From NCBI GenBank assembly GCA_050084515.1, contig CM114274.1:11904001-11968000 (forward strand): DNA of 64,000 nucleotides, given 5' to 3'. The notes under the pieces were generated by a model that saw only the letters and a list, made by a program, of their open reading frames with translations, did no database searches and was not told the origin of the DNA. Origin of the DNA: Blasia pusilla. Taxonomy: Eukaryota; Marchantiophyta; Marchantiopsida; Blasiales. Made by a program: the position numbers and the translations under genes. Positions 10,975 to 24,491 of this stretch are shown one piece after another (position 1 is the first letter of the stretch; every line of letters begins with the position of its first letter).

Positions 10975-13400
10975 TATTTTCAGTAGGTAAAACAAATCTC
11001 AAAGGGAATCTTCAAATGGTCTAACATGTCAATCGTTAAGTAGATTGTGAGGTAATTTTAATGTCCCAATTAGGATTTCAGTTTTAGGATATTTTGCAAT
11101 TTCCCTTGAAATAATAGAACAATCAAGAATTTTAAAAGATGTCCCATCAACTCTTTGCCAAAACCTAAGCGCCCAAGAAATATGTAAGGGGAAAACTAAT
11201 TGCAATCTAAAAACTTGTAAGGAGATGGAAGGACACATTGTAAGGGTTCAAGTAAATGTTCTCCAATAATAATATAAATATTTAATAATATTGGAAAACA
11301 TCTTGTTGAAACCTAAACCCCAAAAAATTTGTGAGTCACATAAATATATAATTGAGAATATAAAGCACTTTGGGATTTTCTCATTTTAAGTAGTTAGTTT
11401 GGAGCATGTGTTACACATATAGTCACTACACTAGGGCTCTTAAAGTTAGTATGGCTACGTATGTAAGATTCTCAAGTGTGGATTTAGTTCTGTAAGCATG
11501 TTTTTTGTTGTTTGTGTTACGAAATATTTTCTTATTCCCAAAAAATACATGAAAAGTATTTGAGGAAGTATAAAAATATAGGAGTTTTCTCCAATAAATT
11601 TTAATGGAGACCCTAAATGAATTAAGATTAGGTTGAATTGTTAGGGAAAAAAATCATTTTAATCTTGAGCCCTTTTCTTTGATATAAGAGACTAATTTGC
11701 ATGTAAGGGTTGTGACTTCACTTGGAACCCTTTAAATTGCGTCCCTCAAGATATCATCCACATCTATGTTATTAAAAGATAAGGGCTTCTTTATTCCTTA
11801 ACATATTTTTGGGTTACCATTAGTTGACATGTATCTTCCATTATCTTTTGGTAGGGAGGAAAAAGACTAAAAAAAAATCAAATAACCAAGGCATTACTTT
11901 TACATCTGCATGGCACAACCATAGTATAATTGAAAGCTAATTCAAATCTTTTCTTCTATAATGGGGATTTTGGTACCTTTTTGGACTTTATTTTACTTAC
12001 AGAAACTATTTCTCAAGGATTTCAAATGGAGGAGGGCACATGGTTTTGACATCCTTAATGTACAAATTGCAGAAAATTCCTAAAAAAACATGATTGATAG
12101 GATATGGCTCTCTCTCTCACACACCACGATGGAGAATATTTTGTAATGAGATAATAAGTGCGAGTTGGTCCCCTTCTCGAATAGATAGATTATATACAAT
12201 CAATCCTAATCCTAATCCTAACTAAAGTTTCAAACTATACTAACTATGGTTAATTGATCATAGTTTAGATAATGATGTTTAAGTGACTAACCAATATTAA
12301 ACTTTCATACTTTGTGTAAGTATCAAATGAAGTACTTCGTATATCTGATGTGATTGATTGTAACTTAATCTTCAATAAAAAATTTCCAAGCCAAATTAAG
12401 TATCATGGTACATAAATAACTATAATCCTTGGAGTAGGTAAAACATACTCTCCTATTGGTCTAAAAGAGAGAAGGGATACAAGTAAATAACAATTCATTC
12501 ATTTAAAAATCATATTGATCCAATAATTATCTTTCCCCGTATTTTTAAGTCATTGACTTCAATTTATTTAATATCACAACCTCTACTGTGTCTTTTGGTC
12601 TAATCCCAAAAAAGATGAAATGATTCATCTTCCATTCATTCTACGATCAAAACCCCATAAAACATCATTTCTAACCTTACAAATATCTTGATATTTCATC
12701 AAAGATCACAAATTTTGGACATGATACTAATGAGACTTTATTATGTTGAATAAGCCTATAATGCTATGAATTTGTCTCTTTAATTGATCATCATTACAAA
12801 AATACATAATTAAAAGAAAATATCACATAACTAATAGGATATATCTAACAAATTAAATAAAAAACGTGGAAAGAAAGTAGACCTAGATCTCTCAAGTGTG
12901 GACGCGAAAAATAAGTTTATCATTGAAAAGCTATGCAATTCATATCAAGTTGACTTTCCATAAATGATTTTTTTTTCAAATTCTAACATAGCATATGAAC
13001 ATTTGACATCATTTGTACATTTACCATAGGATTTCATTTGTATTTTTCAATGCCTTCATAACATGACACATACAATGTCACAAATGAAAGGTTTTAATGA
13101 GGGGTCTAGTATGATTCACAATCTCTTAAAAGCGTGTTAGAATGGAATTAATATTTTACCATGCATTGTAAGAGCTTTTTACATGTGTTGTATATCGATG
13201 GTTTTAACATAAATCTTTCTTATTTGTCATAAAAAAAAAGATTTTGAAAATTAATGTGAATTTTAGAAACACATCTAAGACTATATCTATAATTTCATTT
13301 CATCTAAAATAGAAGAAAAACCTTTCATTGAATACGGTGAAAATAAATAAACTTATTTTCTCTTAAAAATATTGTTGATTAGGAGATAGTATCATATTAT
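10975..13400. other. AT-rich gene-free stretch
   Basis: No domain-bearing frame on either strand. It contains only short low-complexity runs, such as three CCTAAT units near 12,203. No function seen. Confidence 0.6.
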
Positions 13401-13404
13401 GATC

Positions 13405-13700
13405 AAAGTTGGATGTAGACAAAGTCCGTGTCCGCAAACTCATATTTCTCCTATGGACGGACTTGTCCATGTGGGCCGTATCTTCCCCATCTTTCTCATC
13501 TCTCCTTCTCCCCTTGTCTTCATGTTCCATACTTTCATGTTTTTTCTTCCCTCCACCTCCACTCCCTCCCCTCGTATTGCCCCATTCTCCCTTGATCAGC
13601 CTTCCATCATGAACTATAAGTGTGGGCCTTACCTCTTGCAATCTAGGTCGATGGACATATCTAGACTGATCTATCCATGTCAATTTTTTTGAAACTATGA
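13405..13700. repeat. GGACA/TGTCC foldback family copy
   Basis: Starts AAAGTTGGATGTAGACAAAG, contains GGACGGACTTGTCCATGTGG (as in the 7.8-kb copy) then a pyrimidine-rich core with CTCCACTCCCTCC, the family block CATCATGAACTATAAGTGTG near 13,606, and ends TTTTTTTGAAACTATGAC. About 296 bp, shorter than the 571-bp copy because the second module is missing. The 106- and 97-codon frames on opposite strands are repeat shadows. Confidence 0.65.
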
Positions 13701-13704
13701 CTAT

Positions 13705-15950
13705 GATTTATTAATAGCAATCACATGCACAATCATTTGATTCCAATTTTATAATTAATTTAAAAATTATTAGAATAGTCATATCTCTAGATGTTGGAAC
13801 GTAAAGTTATTAAAAAATAAGATTTGTGCTTATTTAAAGTGAAGATAAGGGCTCTTTGTGAAGACAATTGGAAGATTTTGAGGACTTTTGACATAAATCT
13901 ATAAATTAAAGGGAAAGAAGTATGATGAGATGGATGAGTTCTAAGAATTTTAATCAATGATAAATTATGAGAAACATATATCTAAATAGATTCTGACATG
14001 GGATAAAGCTAGCTAGTCCAAAAAAAAGACTCTACTTGACTATCTTGTTTTGTCATTAGACTTTTGAGACAAAACAATATATTTTGGGAGATGTTACACC
14101 AAAAAAAATCCCTATTTAGTATCTTAGTTTTTTTTGTTTAAGATGGAAAGATAGTTGGAGTGGATGAGGATTTTTTTGTTGGTTCTTACTATGATTTATC
14201 CCAACCAAAATATATACAATTTTTAATCTTGTATATTTTTGTAATCACATATTCTTCTTGGGTGATGGACTTTCCATCCCTTATCCCCTATTTTACCTTT
14301 TCTTTAATTGGAATGTTCACATAGAGACAATGAAAGATAATTTTGTACACCATAGTAAAAGGATTTCTCATTATTTTATAAGAAATTGAACACATCCCTT
14401 GAGCTTTCCCTTAAGCGTACCCTTTCTTGGCCGTAGCATAGATACTTATTGTAATGATGTTCGTTGTACTAATCAGTTTTGAATAAGATTAGTATGCCTT
14501 TGGTATCTCTTTGCAAGCACTTAAACTTGTACAAGTAGTAAAGCTAAGAAGAGGAATATTAGGTCCCCATAAAAGTCTAGCTTGTCAAGAGGGAATGTGT
14601 AGAAAATAATCCGTGGATAACATGCAAGAAATATCAACAAGAATCGACGGAACTAGAGAAGGAGGGCCTTGAGAATGACATTTCTTGAGGATTTCCTCAA
14701 CAAGTATTGGAAGAGGAAGGCGATGAGGATATTGATGAATACCACTATCACCACAACCTTAAATATGACATTACCAAATTCAGAATCTCAAATATGATTG
14801 TTTGATTATTGCCTCTTACTGAAGAACATTCAAAGGATGTATACCATAGAACCAATCGTATGATAGGCTTGTCTGATGGTTGTGATGCAATGAAAACCCT
14901 ATCAAACAATGCACAATAGGATAAGGCATTTACAATCCATATACTTTGAGGAATAATTGAGGTATAAAATGTGGTAGCGAGACCAATAGTGGCAAGTAGT
15001 AGTGATGGTAGGAAATACAAATACTTGTGATGATAATAAAAACCGTGCATACAATGTAAGCTAGTAAAAATATTCATTCATAGATAAATGAGAAGGATTT
15101 TTATATGTGGAATTCATTTATGTATGGATATTGTGAATTGTAATGATGTAAGTAGCCTTGCGCCACATGCAAATCCTAAATGTGTAATGTCTTGTTCAAT
15201 GACACTAAACTATCCCCGTCCATCGCAATGCAACCCTCTATTTTGCAAGTGTCATAGTAATGTACGAGTACTAGAAATCACAAGTAATGCAATAGGAAAG
15301 AGAATCTAGAATGATAGTAAAGCAATAGGTTTGAGAATTTCTACAAATATGACACTGTAGTTTCATGATGGTTGTAAACTATGATGAGTGTTAAGATTGT
15401 GGACATCCGCAACCAAATAATCTCTTCCGGACTCTACAAAATATTTATTCCTAAAAGGAAAATGTGGCTAATATTACCATTTTTTTAATCGACATTCTTC
15501 AATGGAGATTTAATCCAATCAATTTTATGGGAAATACATTTATGACCCACACACAAATACAACTTAGGCACTTAACCACTTAATAAAAATACCCCCATAA
15601 TTTCACACTTATCCCTTGGCGGATTAAAACAAGAATATGCGACGACTCAAGAACTTGAACAAAATGAAAAGACCTTGCCGTCATTTATTGAATTAAAATA
15701 AAAACACTACAAATCCTTATGTTTGAATATTTTTTTCTGTGTCTAGAATCTCAATCAAACTTCCCAACGCACTAATCATAGTTCCCAAACTTCCACCTTT
15801 GCCTTAGAGTCCCCATCACACGATCTCTACATAGAACTCGCGTGCATGGTTTCCCCCCTTCGTATAACCCTAGATACTTATACAAGTGTTAAAGTTACAA
15901 CATGTTAGTTAAGCTTTCCATTAAGTTGACATCACTTTCTACCACTACTG
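13705..15950. other. AT-rich gene-free stretch
   Basis: The only frames are short: 109 codons minus at 14,748-15,077 and 73 codons plus at 15,088-15,309. Neither shows a domain or a plausible splice context. Nothing else recognised. Confidence 0.55.
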
Positions 15951-15955
15951 GCACC

Positions 15956-16054
15956 AAGGTTGAATATGGACAAAGTCCATGTCCACGGACATGTCCATGT
16001 TTGTGGACTAACGGAAAGTCCTATGGAAAGACTTGTCCATTTTGTGCAACCATG
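15956..16054. repeat. Short foldback family copy (about 99 bp)
   Basis: Runs from AAGGTTGAATATGGACAAAG to TGTCCATTTTGTGCAACCATG. These are the same two ends as the 571-bp copy but with almost no interior, in the manner of an internally deleted non-autonomous derivative. The interior is itself palindromic (GTCCATGTCCACGGACATGTCC region). Confidence 0.7.
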
Positions 16055-16059
16055 AGTGA

Positions 16060-18490
16060 CACTCTCAACAGTCCTATTGTCCTTCGTGGACTTGGGCCGC
16101 ATGTGACTCCTGTCCGTATGGAATAGTTCATGGATGTCATCATTCTACGTAGACATCAGCATGTTTTATCCTCCCACATAGGTATTATTAAGAGTACACG
16201 TGGCCTTGAAGAAACACGTGGCGAGCTATGATTCATTGTTTTCATCCTAGACGTCCTTGGCGGATTAGTGTATGAGTATTTTAGGTATTAACTTCTGAAT
16301 TTTAACATATTGTATGGAAAAAATCTACTAATTATTAAAATAGACCTCAAAAGGGTGAAAAAGGTATTCAACAAGTGTTAAGAATAACATCTTCATAAGT
16401 GATATAAATGAAAAGATAATGTTTTAAGAGTAGTATTTGGTTTTACCTTTGTATAATCCATTTGAATTCTTAATTTGATTATTGGGATGGGCCCCTTGCA
16501 AATGTGTTCAAAAAAATTGTGCGTAAAATAATTCTTTTTGTTACAAATTTGTCAATTATAAAGGTTTTTTTTTCATTTTTTACAAGATAGTGTACTCATT
16601 GTAATAATTGTTGAATCTAAAGTTCCCATATCTTATACATATTCGAAAAGCATTAATGTATTTTATGAAGAATATTGGGAATGGGTTCAATAACTAAGTA
16701 TATGACACTCATTCTAACTAAAATCTCGGAAGCGAGTCAAACTCATAGATCAATGGAGAATTGAACTTGGTGAGACATTAAAGTGAGACTTAGACTAGCT
16801 AGTCACGAGACTCAAGAAGAAAAAAAATCACCAAGTCAAACTAATACTAGTCAAGATAGGTGCGTGCCTTCATAATAGTCTTGGGAGAAAAGGGTCGGAG
16901 TTGCTCTCTTGGACATTCGACGAGGCAAGAGATGTAGAAGAGCCTTGATTCAAGTTCCTATTTGAAGGAAAATAGCTTGAGATGGATGCAAAATATGTAG
17001 TTTAATGTCTCATAGTTGGTATTATTCACCATATAAGACCAACCATGAGACACTAAAATATGCAAGATAAGGCAAACACTAACCATAAGACACACGAAAC
17101 TCGAGAAAAGGTCCCAAAGAGAGTTTGTCAAAGTCAATATGGGCAGAGTCTACCATGATTCTCACCTCGAGACGCTTGGCCTCAATTATCATTTCATATA
17201 TTCCTTGACTTAACTTACAAAAGGAGTGATTACTTGGGGTCTCCTAGAAGAAGACCAAGTCTTTTTCTATAAAGTCTAAAGATTGGAAAATTTTAATTTA
17301 TAGTGGAAGTAGGGAGGAGTAGAGGTTGGACTTTATGACAAAGATCTTGTAGCAATTTGTTTGAAGAAGTTGATTTTACTGTGTGCTAATGGAAAGAAAA
17401 AAGATTTAATTGCTATATGGGATTGTCCTTTACTTATTCATAATCAATTAGTGTTACCTTCATATTTCTTATGAGCATGAAGAGGCTTGTATTCTATCTT
17501 TTAGTTGGATAGATTAGCACGAGACCTTGTTGGATTAATATTATGATTCATAATTGATCCATCATTTGAATTAAATCATTATATCATGTAGTACCGTTAG
17601 GGGAATTCCATCCCATTACACAATGTGGGATGGGGGTATGATTTTCCATCTAGAAAGTTGAGGAGATATTACACATTCATTTGATCATGATATGTCTTGT
17701 TTCTTAATAGCTTGGTAAAATATAAACCTTTTCAAGGTGACATAAGTTTCCTCAAAAACCTTAGAACTTTTCCATAAACAAAGGATACCAGGAATAAATT
17801 TTTGCATAGAGTTTGAATATGAAGACTTGAAGTTCTAATAGTTTATCTAGTTGTAAGATTTCTCTATCCATCACAATACCAAACTCAATTTTTTCTCCTC
17901 TACTTTATCATGTGATTGATGGAGGAATGATGCAAAGCAATTGGTCAACAACCTCCTCAAAAAAAGAAGCCATGGTATATTGTAACAAATCTCATCAACA
18001 TATGCACCATTGGTATGGATGCCCTTGGGGTGATAAGATAAGGATCACTTTCTCCTTTGTTGAAAAGACAACATTTTCCTTCAAGAGATTTCTCAATACC
18101 TAAGAAGGAGATTGCAAGTTTCTTGCCTTTTTATAAGATGTTCGAAATTGTTTAATTGGAACTTTGATAACATTATTACGACGCTTCACTCACTTGTTCC
18201 TTCTTTATAAGTAAATCCCTCTCTTCTTATCATCTCAATCCAAAATCTTCGTAATTTAAATTTTTGATTATTAATTGTTAATGTGTTGTCTTAAATTTAT
18301 ATTTATTTTTTAACAATTTTAAATTCCCTACCATGTCCTTAAGATGGGTAATTAACAAATAAAAGAATATACTTTCATCGTTTTGCTAGAACCTAAACTT
18401 TCCCTTCCTCTCAAGATCCCATCTTGATTTGAAATTCCCTTTCCTCTCCTCTTACTTAAAAACTTGTTACAATTAAGACGGATAGAACTC
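16060..18490. other. AT-rich gene-free stretch
   Basis: No convincing frame, repeat or structural RNA seen. A few short stretches such as 17,912-18,103 stay open by chance. Confidence 0.5.
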
Positions 18491-18498
18491 TCGACTTT

Positions 18499-19611
18499 TC
18501 ATTTTGGAACATTAAAATAAAGATAAAGATTTGTTGTTCTAAGAAAAACTCTCCTTACACGTAGACCTCCACTACGTGTTAAAAACCTATACGATAAATG
18601 AAAGTTTGAGGGGTAGACCGCATGAGGATATAGCCTCCACTTGAGTGTCTTCATTGCAAGACAACATATGCCAACTAAGTGGTAAAGTGATGGAAGGCAC
18701 AAAGTACAAGGTCTCCATAGCAATAACATGAGGATAATCCACCAACAAAGGAAAAATATATGTGGGAGAGGGATCAATTGGAGAGAGAACCACTCCTCAA
18801 TGAGCAAATACATAGAGGGCCCATATAAAAGGGATCTTTTTGGCATTTACTAGGGGAAAATTCTTGAACCGTGTAGGTAACCTCCTCCTCAAACAAACCA
18901 TGATGGAAATAAAGGGCATATGGCCCCCCATTGGAAGCCCTCACAAAGGAGTTGAGGTCCATAATGGGATCATCCACATCCCTTATCTCCATGAAAATAA
19001 CTATATGGGAGAATAAGGTGAAGCCAATCTCAACATCCACTTACAAAAACTTAAACACACTCTAGATGCATATTAAGAGATTCCCTCAAACCTAGTGCCA
19101 TACTGTCACAATCAAAAGAGATAGAAATTCCAAATTCATGGGATTATAAGTCTGATTAAAAGGCCTCATGGTATTTCAAGTAATTGAACAAATAACCAAT
19201 TTTAGAAGGACCTCACGTATAACATTCAAAGAATATCTCTATACTCCTTGGACATTGCCAATAATCGCCCAGTCCCTGAGATTTCAACTACCACCGCTAT
19301 AAGTCTCCCATGAGCTAGGTGAGGGGCAACTTGAAGAAGCTACGAGTAGAATCCTTTAGAGGAAATAAATCACATATGTTTTCACCCACCATACCAAAAA
19401 AACCTTAAAAATCTAGCGGTGTAAATCATCCAAACGCATGTGCAAAGAGGGATGGATTGAGGCAAAAAACCACTTTAGGATGGAAATCACGCTTGAAATT
19501 GAGAACATCAACCACTAGGTAAGGACATAGTCTCTTAAGGGTGTCAATATTCCCAAATTTTGGCAAAAAAATTGCCATATAGCGTAGAGTTTGTGTTGCT
19601 CTGCAATACAT
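18499..19611 (-). pseudogene. Unassigned minus-strand coding remnants
   Basis: Several minus-strand frames follow one another with intervening stops: 19,611-19,426 (61 codons), 19,040-18,774 (88 codons, from MDVEIGFTLFSHIVIF) and 18,846-18,499 (115 codons) or, in another frame, 18,793-18,587. The amino-acid composition of the 19,040 segment (mixed charged and aromatic residues, for example FEEEVTYTVQEF) looks more like former protein than random AT-rich DNA. I do not recognise a family. No start, splice sites or intact frame can be proposed. It may be an eroded transposon protein or captured gene fragment. Confidence 0.25.
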
Positions 19612-19619
19612 ATAAACGC

Positions 19620-22190
19620 GATGTTACAACCAAGCAAAGTGTTATCTTAGATATAAGATATTGAATTTCTCCAAAGAAGGTTCTAGTCATCTCCACAAAA
19701 TGCCTCAATTGGGCCTAAATGTCCCTATGGCTCACCTTCCCATTCTTGGTACAGGAGAGACTCCAACGTGGAAGGTAACGTAGTAAAGACTATGAGAGCT
19801 TACCCCTAGGATCATATACAATCATAGCTAAGGGAGAAGAAAAGGATGTCATAGGTTAACTTGGATGGCAAGGGTGATCTTTTAGAATAACCTCATGCAA
19901 GGAGTATAAATCTCAAAGAGACCCATGGTAATGCCATGGTGACTCTTCTACCACTCCCATTATTAGGGAGGGGAAATGGTACGAGAAGTACTAAATAATA
20001 TCCAAATTTGATCGAAGAGATCACCCCTCCAAATCTATCAAAATCAAGATGTTAAGCCGGTAAGTGGTTTCAAACCCGAGCAAATGAAGAAGTTGAAATA
20101 ATCAGGGTATTTAGTATCTTGACTAGAGAACCCTCTTTGTCATGAATGGGGGTCGATCACAGAGATGGTTGGAGCATGGACGCACCTCTAAATAGACATG
20201 ATACAATCCACCAAACCCAAGAGATACCCCACCAACAAAATTAAATACATCCCCCCTTTAGGTTAGCTATTACGGGGTCAATCCTATTTACTATCACAAT
20301 AATGCTCCATCCTTGATCAACTTACAACTAACTTATCAACTTACCAATCTTGTACCCGCTCACAACTACTTCCAATAGAGGAAGAGATTGATATGTTTGG
20401 AAAACAAAAGATGTGGAGTGTCCATATGAGAAACAACGCCCAAGTTGGCACTAATAAAATTCCACTGTCCATTCTATAAAGAAAGCGAGTGAGAATTTTT
20501 TTTCAAAATACTAACATGGAGTCAAAATGAACATGAAGTTGAGGAAACAAATGAGGACATACCATGTGTTCGTACAACAAGCAAGGAGGATTGGAGGGGA
20601 TAACACGTAATGTGAAAGGTATGGATGGAGAGGGAGATTGCTTGGATATCACAATAAAGATACATCAAAACCCTAAGAACCTCGACTTAATAAAAAATGA
20701 ATATATTCTACCATAGGGATCAAGGTATGGGAAAAAAGATTACTCTAAGTTGCTTGTTTGGAGATGATGTTAGGCCAAAAAAAGATTTGCTCGCCATGTT
20801 GAATCCTCCTATATATGTGTGGTGTTTCACGCTGACCATAAAATCAATGAATACAAGGATCACAACTAATAAGATGGAAAAGAAAAAGTGATAATCCCCT
20901 AGAACCTAACTTCACTAATAATTGAAGTAATATTAGTTGTTGAAACATGACTACCAACAAGGGGGCCCCGTTTGCATTGGCTAGGGCACAATCTAAGGAA
21001 TGGAGATATGTTGTCTATAATATAAGAGGAAGATAACATTAAAACCAACACCCCTTCATAATTCAATAATATGAAATTCAAGATTTATTATTATTATTAT
21101 TATTATTATTTGATAGGAATACATGATCTTTCATGTAGTAGTATATATTAGATAGATATATTTTCAATGAAAACTAATTGATGTTGATAGTTTTATATTA
21201 AGATGCTTGAATAGCCGGCCCAAAAAGTCTCACATATTTCAAGAGAACATTTTATTCTAGAAGTAGTTTAGTTTATTAAAATTGAGGACTATGGACATTC
21301 GAACTTCATGTTCATGTGTTATGAGTGGACTACTTAGTTGACTCTATATGTTTCATATTATTCTAGATTGCGTAATGCAACTTTTACAAACTTTGTATTA
21401 GGGAGAGATATTGACAAGTCCTTCATGTACGGTCTTCTTTCCTTTTTTTTTTTAAATAATCAAAGTCAGATTGCAAAATAAAAATATTTGGAAAATCACT
21501 AACTCCATATTTCCGAGATGAAATTATTGTACTCTCAAAAATTTCATCCCAGAGTTAAAATCAAAGCATGTAATACATGATTACACTTATAATGAATTTT
21601 TTAAGAACTTTTTTCTTCTCATTAGTGTATTGACCGTGCTATGCTATGACCATAACTATTCATAAAGTATGTTAAAAAATAGTTTGTGGTAAAGGACTAT
21701 TCATAACCTATATTCTTAAAAGAGGACGGGGTTCGGAGAAGGATTTAGGGTGTCTACACGTAAGCTTTTTAAAACCTTCCTCTGTCGACATGTGTACGAA
21801 GGCATAAACGGACTATAAGCAATAAACTTTTTTTACCACCACTCAGGACGTTTATCACTTATGGTCCCTTTGGGCACGGGCAATACACTAGTTTAAAAAA
21901 AAGAAGTTTGTGGTCGTCCCATACTCCCTCCCCTTTCATGTGTATTCTCTCCTTAACTAAACTTCCACTTCTTAATTTAATCTGACTGCTTAACTTAAAA
22001 ATAAGCGTGCCAAAACCAAATGAGTCCCGAAGGCACATGTGTGCTTTAAACCCCTCCTATGTAACAAATAGAGATTTAAGATAAAAGAAGTAAAATTTAA
22101 AGAAAAGAGCCGTATTTTTTAGTTTATTTGCAGTTGAAAAGGAAAATAAATCATGTAAGGGAGAAGAAATGTAGTCGATTCTGAAGCGGC
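19620..22190. other. Gene-free stretch before the RING gene leader
   Basis: No supported gene. It contains a (TTA)n run and an AT-rich segment; base composition shifts to GC-rich just after 22,180, where the leader of the RING-H2 gene begins. Confidence 0.5.
21083..21112. repeat. (TTA)n microsatellite
   Basis: About nine ATT/TTA units in a row in gene-free DNA. Confidence 0.9.
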
Positions 22191-24491
22191 CGTGTGTCTC
22201 CGTTTGATTCGTGCAGAACCCGCTCGCCGCACCTCGCTAACTCACTCGGCTTCCGGCGACTTACTATTCACGTAGGAGTTACTGCGCGTGCGACTTTGCG
22301 GTAGCGCGCTCGACCCGGATCCAGATGGCTCCATCCCATTCGACGGAACTTTGTTTCCCTCTTAATTAATTAATTTATCTTTTTTTAGGAACAATTCTTT
22401 TGTTTTCTCTCTCTTTCACTGGTCCCCACATCTTTCCCTGCCCCTCCCTTCATCGGACACGGACAGGAAGAGGCGGAAGGGAAAGGAAAAGGGCAGGGGA
22501 AGGGGAACGAAGGGGAAGGAGGGGGACGAAGGAATGAGAAGCAGCTGGAAAAAGGCTGCAGGTGCGGAGGAGGAGGAGGAGGAGGAGGGAAGGGGAGGAA
22601 ATGGAAGGCAGATGTGAAATGTGCGGGGGTGGAAGCTGGGTTATGACGGATGAGCGGTGGCGTTAGTTTGCTGGGCGGCGGAGGGGAGAAGGTGGAGGGG
22701 TGGAGGAGCGGAAGAGGAGATCCGAGGAAAAGAAGAGAGGAGGGAGTATAGTATATTTGGGATCGGGGGTTTGGTGAGGCGGAAGAGATTTGACAGCGCT
22801 GAAAATAGGATGTGGCGCTGATGTTGGATTGGGGAGGGGCGCCGCGGGTGGTTTTTTTGGATCGCAGTGGTGGAGTGAATCTTCGGGGAAGAACGAGGCG
22901 GTGATGATGAAGAATGTTGGCGGCGTAGGCTTTGGGTTTACCTGCGTGCCGTCCTTTACCTCGTAGACACGCACTGGTGGTCCCTGTGATTTTGGGCCCC
23001 GGTGGCACCTAGCGAGAGTGCTATGGACAGGCACTGAGCGGGCAGGCGGAGTAGTGCGCGCATCGCGGTCTTCATGCAGTTCCAACACACCCTTCTTTCT
23101 ACAGTGCGTGTTGCTTTCCTCCATCTCTGAGGAGACTTTGCGTTACGGCCAGCCTTTGAGTCGCCACGCTGCGGAGGCTCCTTTGCACATGGAGAGATTC
23201 GGTGGCTGGATGGTGTGAGAGGCAGATGTGTTCGACTTTCATTGCGCGTACCGCTTCTCGTCGCCTTCTCCTGCGGCACAGAGGACTCGAGTGTGTGTTT
23301 AATTGTAGGAGGCTGGTCGTTTGAGCTCTGGGGGGCTTTGGAGGCTATTGCTTCTGTACACGAAGTCTCTCTCCACTGAGTGCGTTTCTCGGTTTCGTTC
23401 GTGATCGCGACCTCCGAGAGGCTTTTAGGAATCCCCTTTTCGAACTCCAGTGGCACTCAGTCGGGGTTACCGGTCTATCGCTCCCCCCCGCCCCCTCCCC
23501 ATCCTGCAGTTCCCCAGTCGTGATCGTCACTGTTGAGGCGTGGAGGATTGCAAACCGTTCTGCTTTAGGGCGAAGGCACTACTGAACTTGCGTCATTGTG
23601 TAGGCCGAAAATTGTACAAGTTCCTCTTCCTAGGAATGTAAGAAAAGAACTTCTCCGGGGTATCGAGGACGACCGGATGATTTGTGCTGCTGACGGAGAT
23701 GCGAATTCATTCAAAAATAGCATCCTGATTTTCTACCGTACGAACGAATTCGTTCATTCTGCAGTCATCTTCAAGAACTACGTTGGCTCCTGAATTCAGA
23801 TTTCGGCCTGGAGTGGTATTACGTTGCAGAGATCTGCAGCCTTGTTTAGATAATTTGCCAAGATTTCTTGGAGTAGTGGTTCTGAGTTGTTGCGACGAGT
23901 TAGTCGGTCGCGCCTTCTTATTGCAAGTCGATTGAACGGTCCACGCTAGGGTATACAAATGGAAAGCAAAAAATTCTCTTCGAGTGTTCTATTCGGTAAA
24001 TATGCTGTGCACTGACGGAACAGGTAGTCAGTCGGCGGAATGATCAAAGATGCCTGTCTCGTGGTGAAACCTGCTTCTCATGATCACTGGACAATTATCA
24101 TCTTGCTCAGTGAAGGACAGGAGCCAAACATATCTACTTCGACCATTTGGCCACGCTTACCTTAGGGTCTGGATGGATCTCAGCGGCTTCTCTCCGGAGA
24201 GTTCAGGATACGATTGCAAGTCGATCAAAGGCTCGAGCGTAACGTGTCTCTGCGTCTGAAAACCTCTCATTCATGTTATTAGTCGAACGTTCATGTGTGG
24301 TGGATGAGGAGATTCGAGTTTGGCAGTCCTCGAGTCGGCGAGCCCCTCGGACGGGAAACCCCGGGCCCTTGGAAATGATACACAGCAGTTAACGACATTC
24401 TGAAGCTGGGAAAGTTTCCGTGCTCGATATCAAGACCAGGCCGGTTGAGGTGATCTTCAGAGCTTTCCAGTGCGATTGAAAGGCAGGCATC
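22190..24491 (+). promoter_or_regulatory. GC-rich promoter/5' leader of the RING-H2 gene (inferred)
   Basis: The base composition changes sharply to GC-rich at about 22,180. There are AGG/GGGA-rich runs (GGAGGAGGAGGAGGAGG near 22,566) and many CpGs. Long minus-strand frames here (207, 153 and 166 codons at 22,385-23,456) are low-complexity Pro/Ser/Arg-rich antisense of purine-rich leader and have no domain. The stretch lies immediately before the first coding exon of the plus-strand gene, so it most likely holds the promoter and a long 5' untranslated region, perhaps with an intron. The transcription start cannot be fixed by eye. Confidence 0.45.

Noticed and set aside
12201-12225. Possible telomeric repeat (CCTAAT)n
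   Set aside because: Only three units and not the plant CCCTAAA motif; likely chance.
22385-23456. Overlapping minus-strand frames of 153-207 codons
   Set aside because: Low-complexity Pro/Ser/Arg-rich antisense of a purine-rich GC leader; no domain, no splice context, and the plus-strand gene follows directly.
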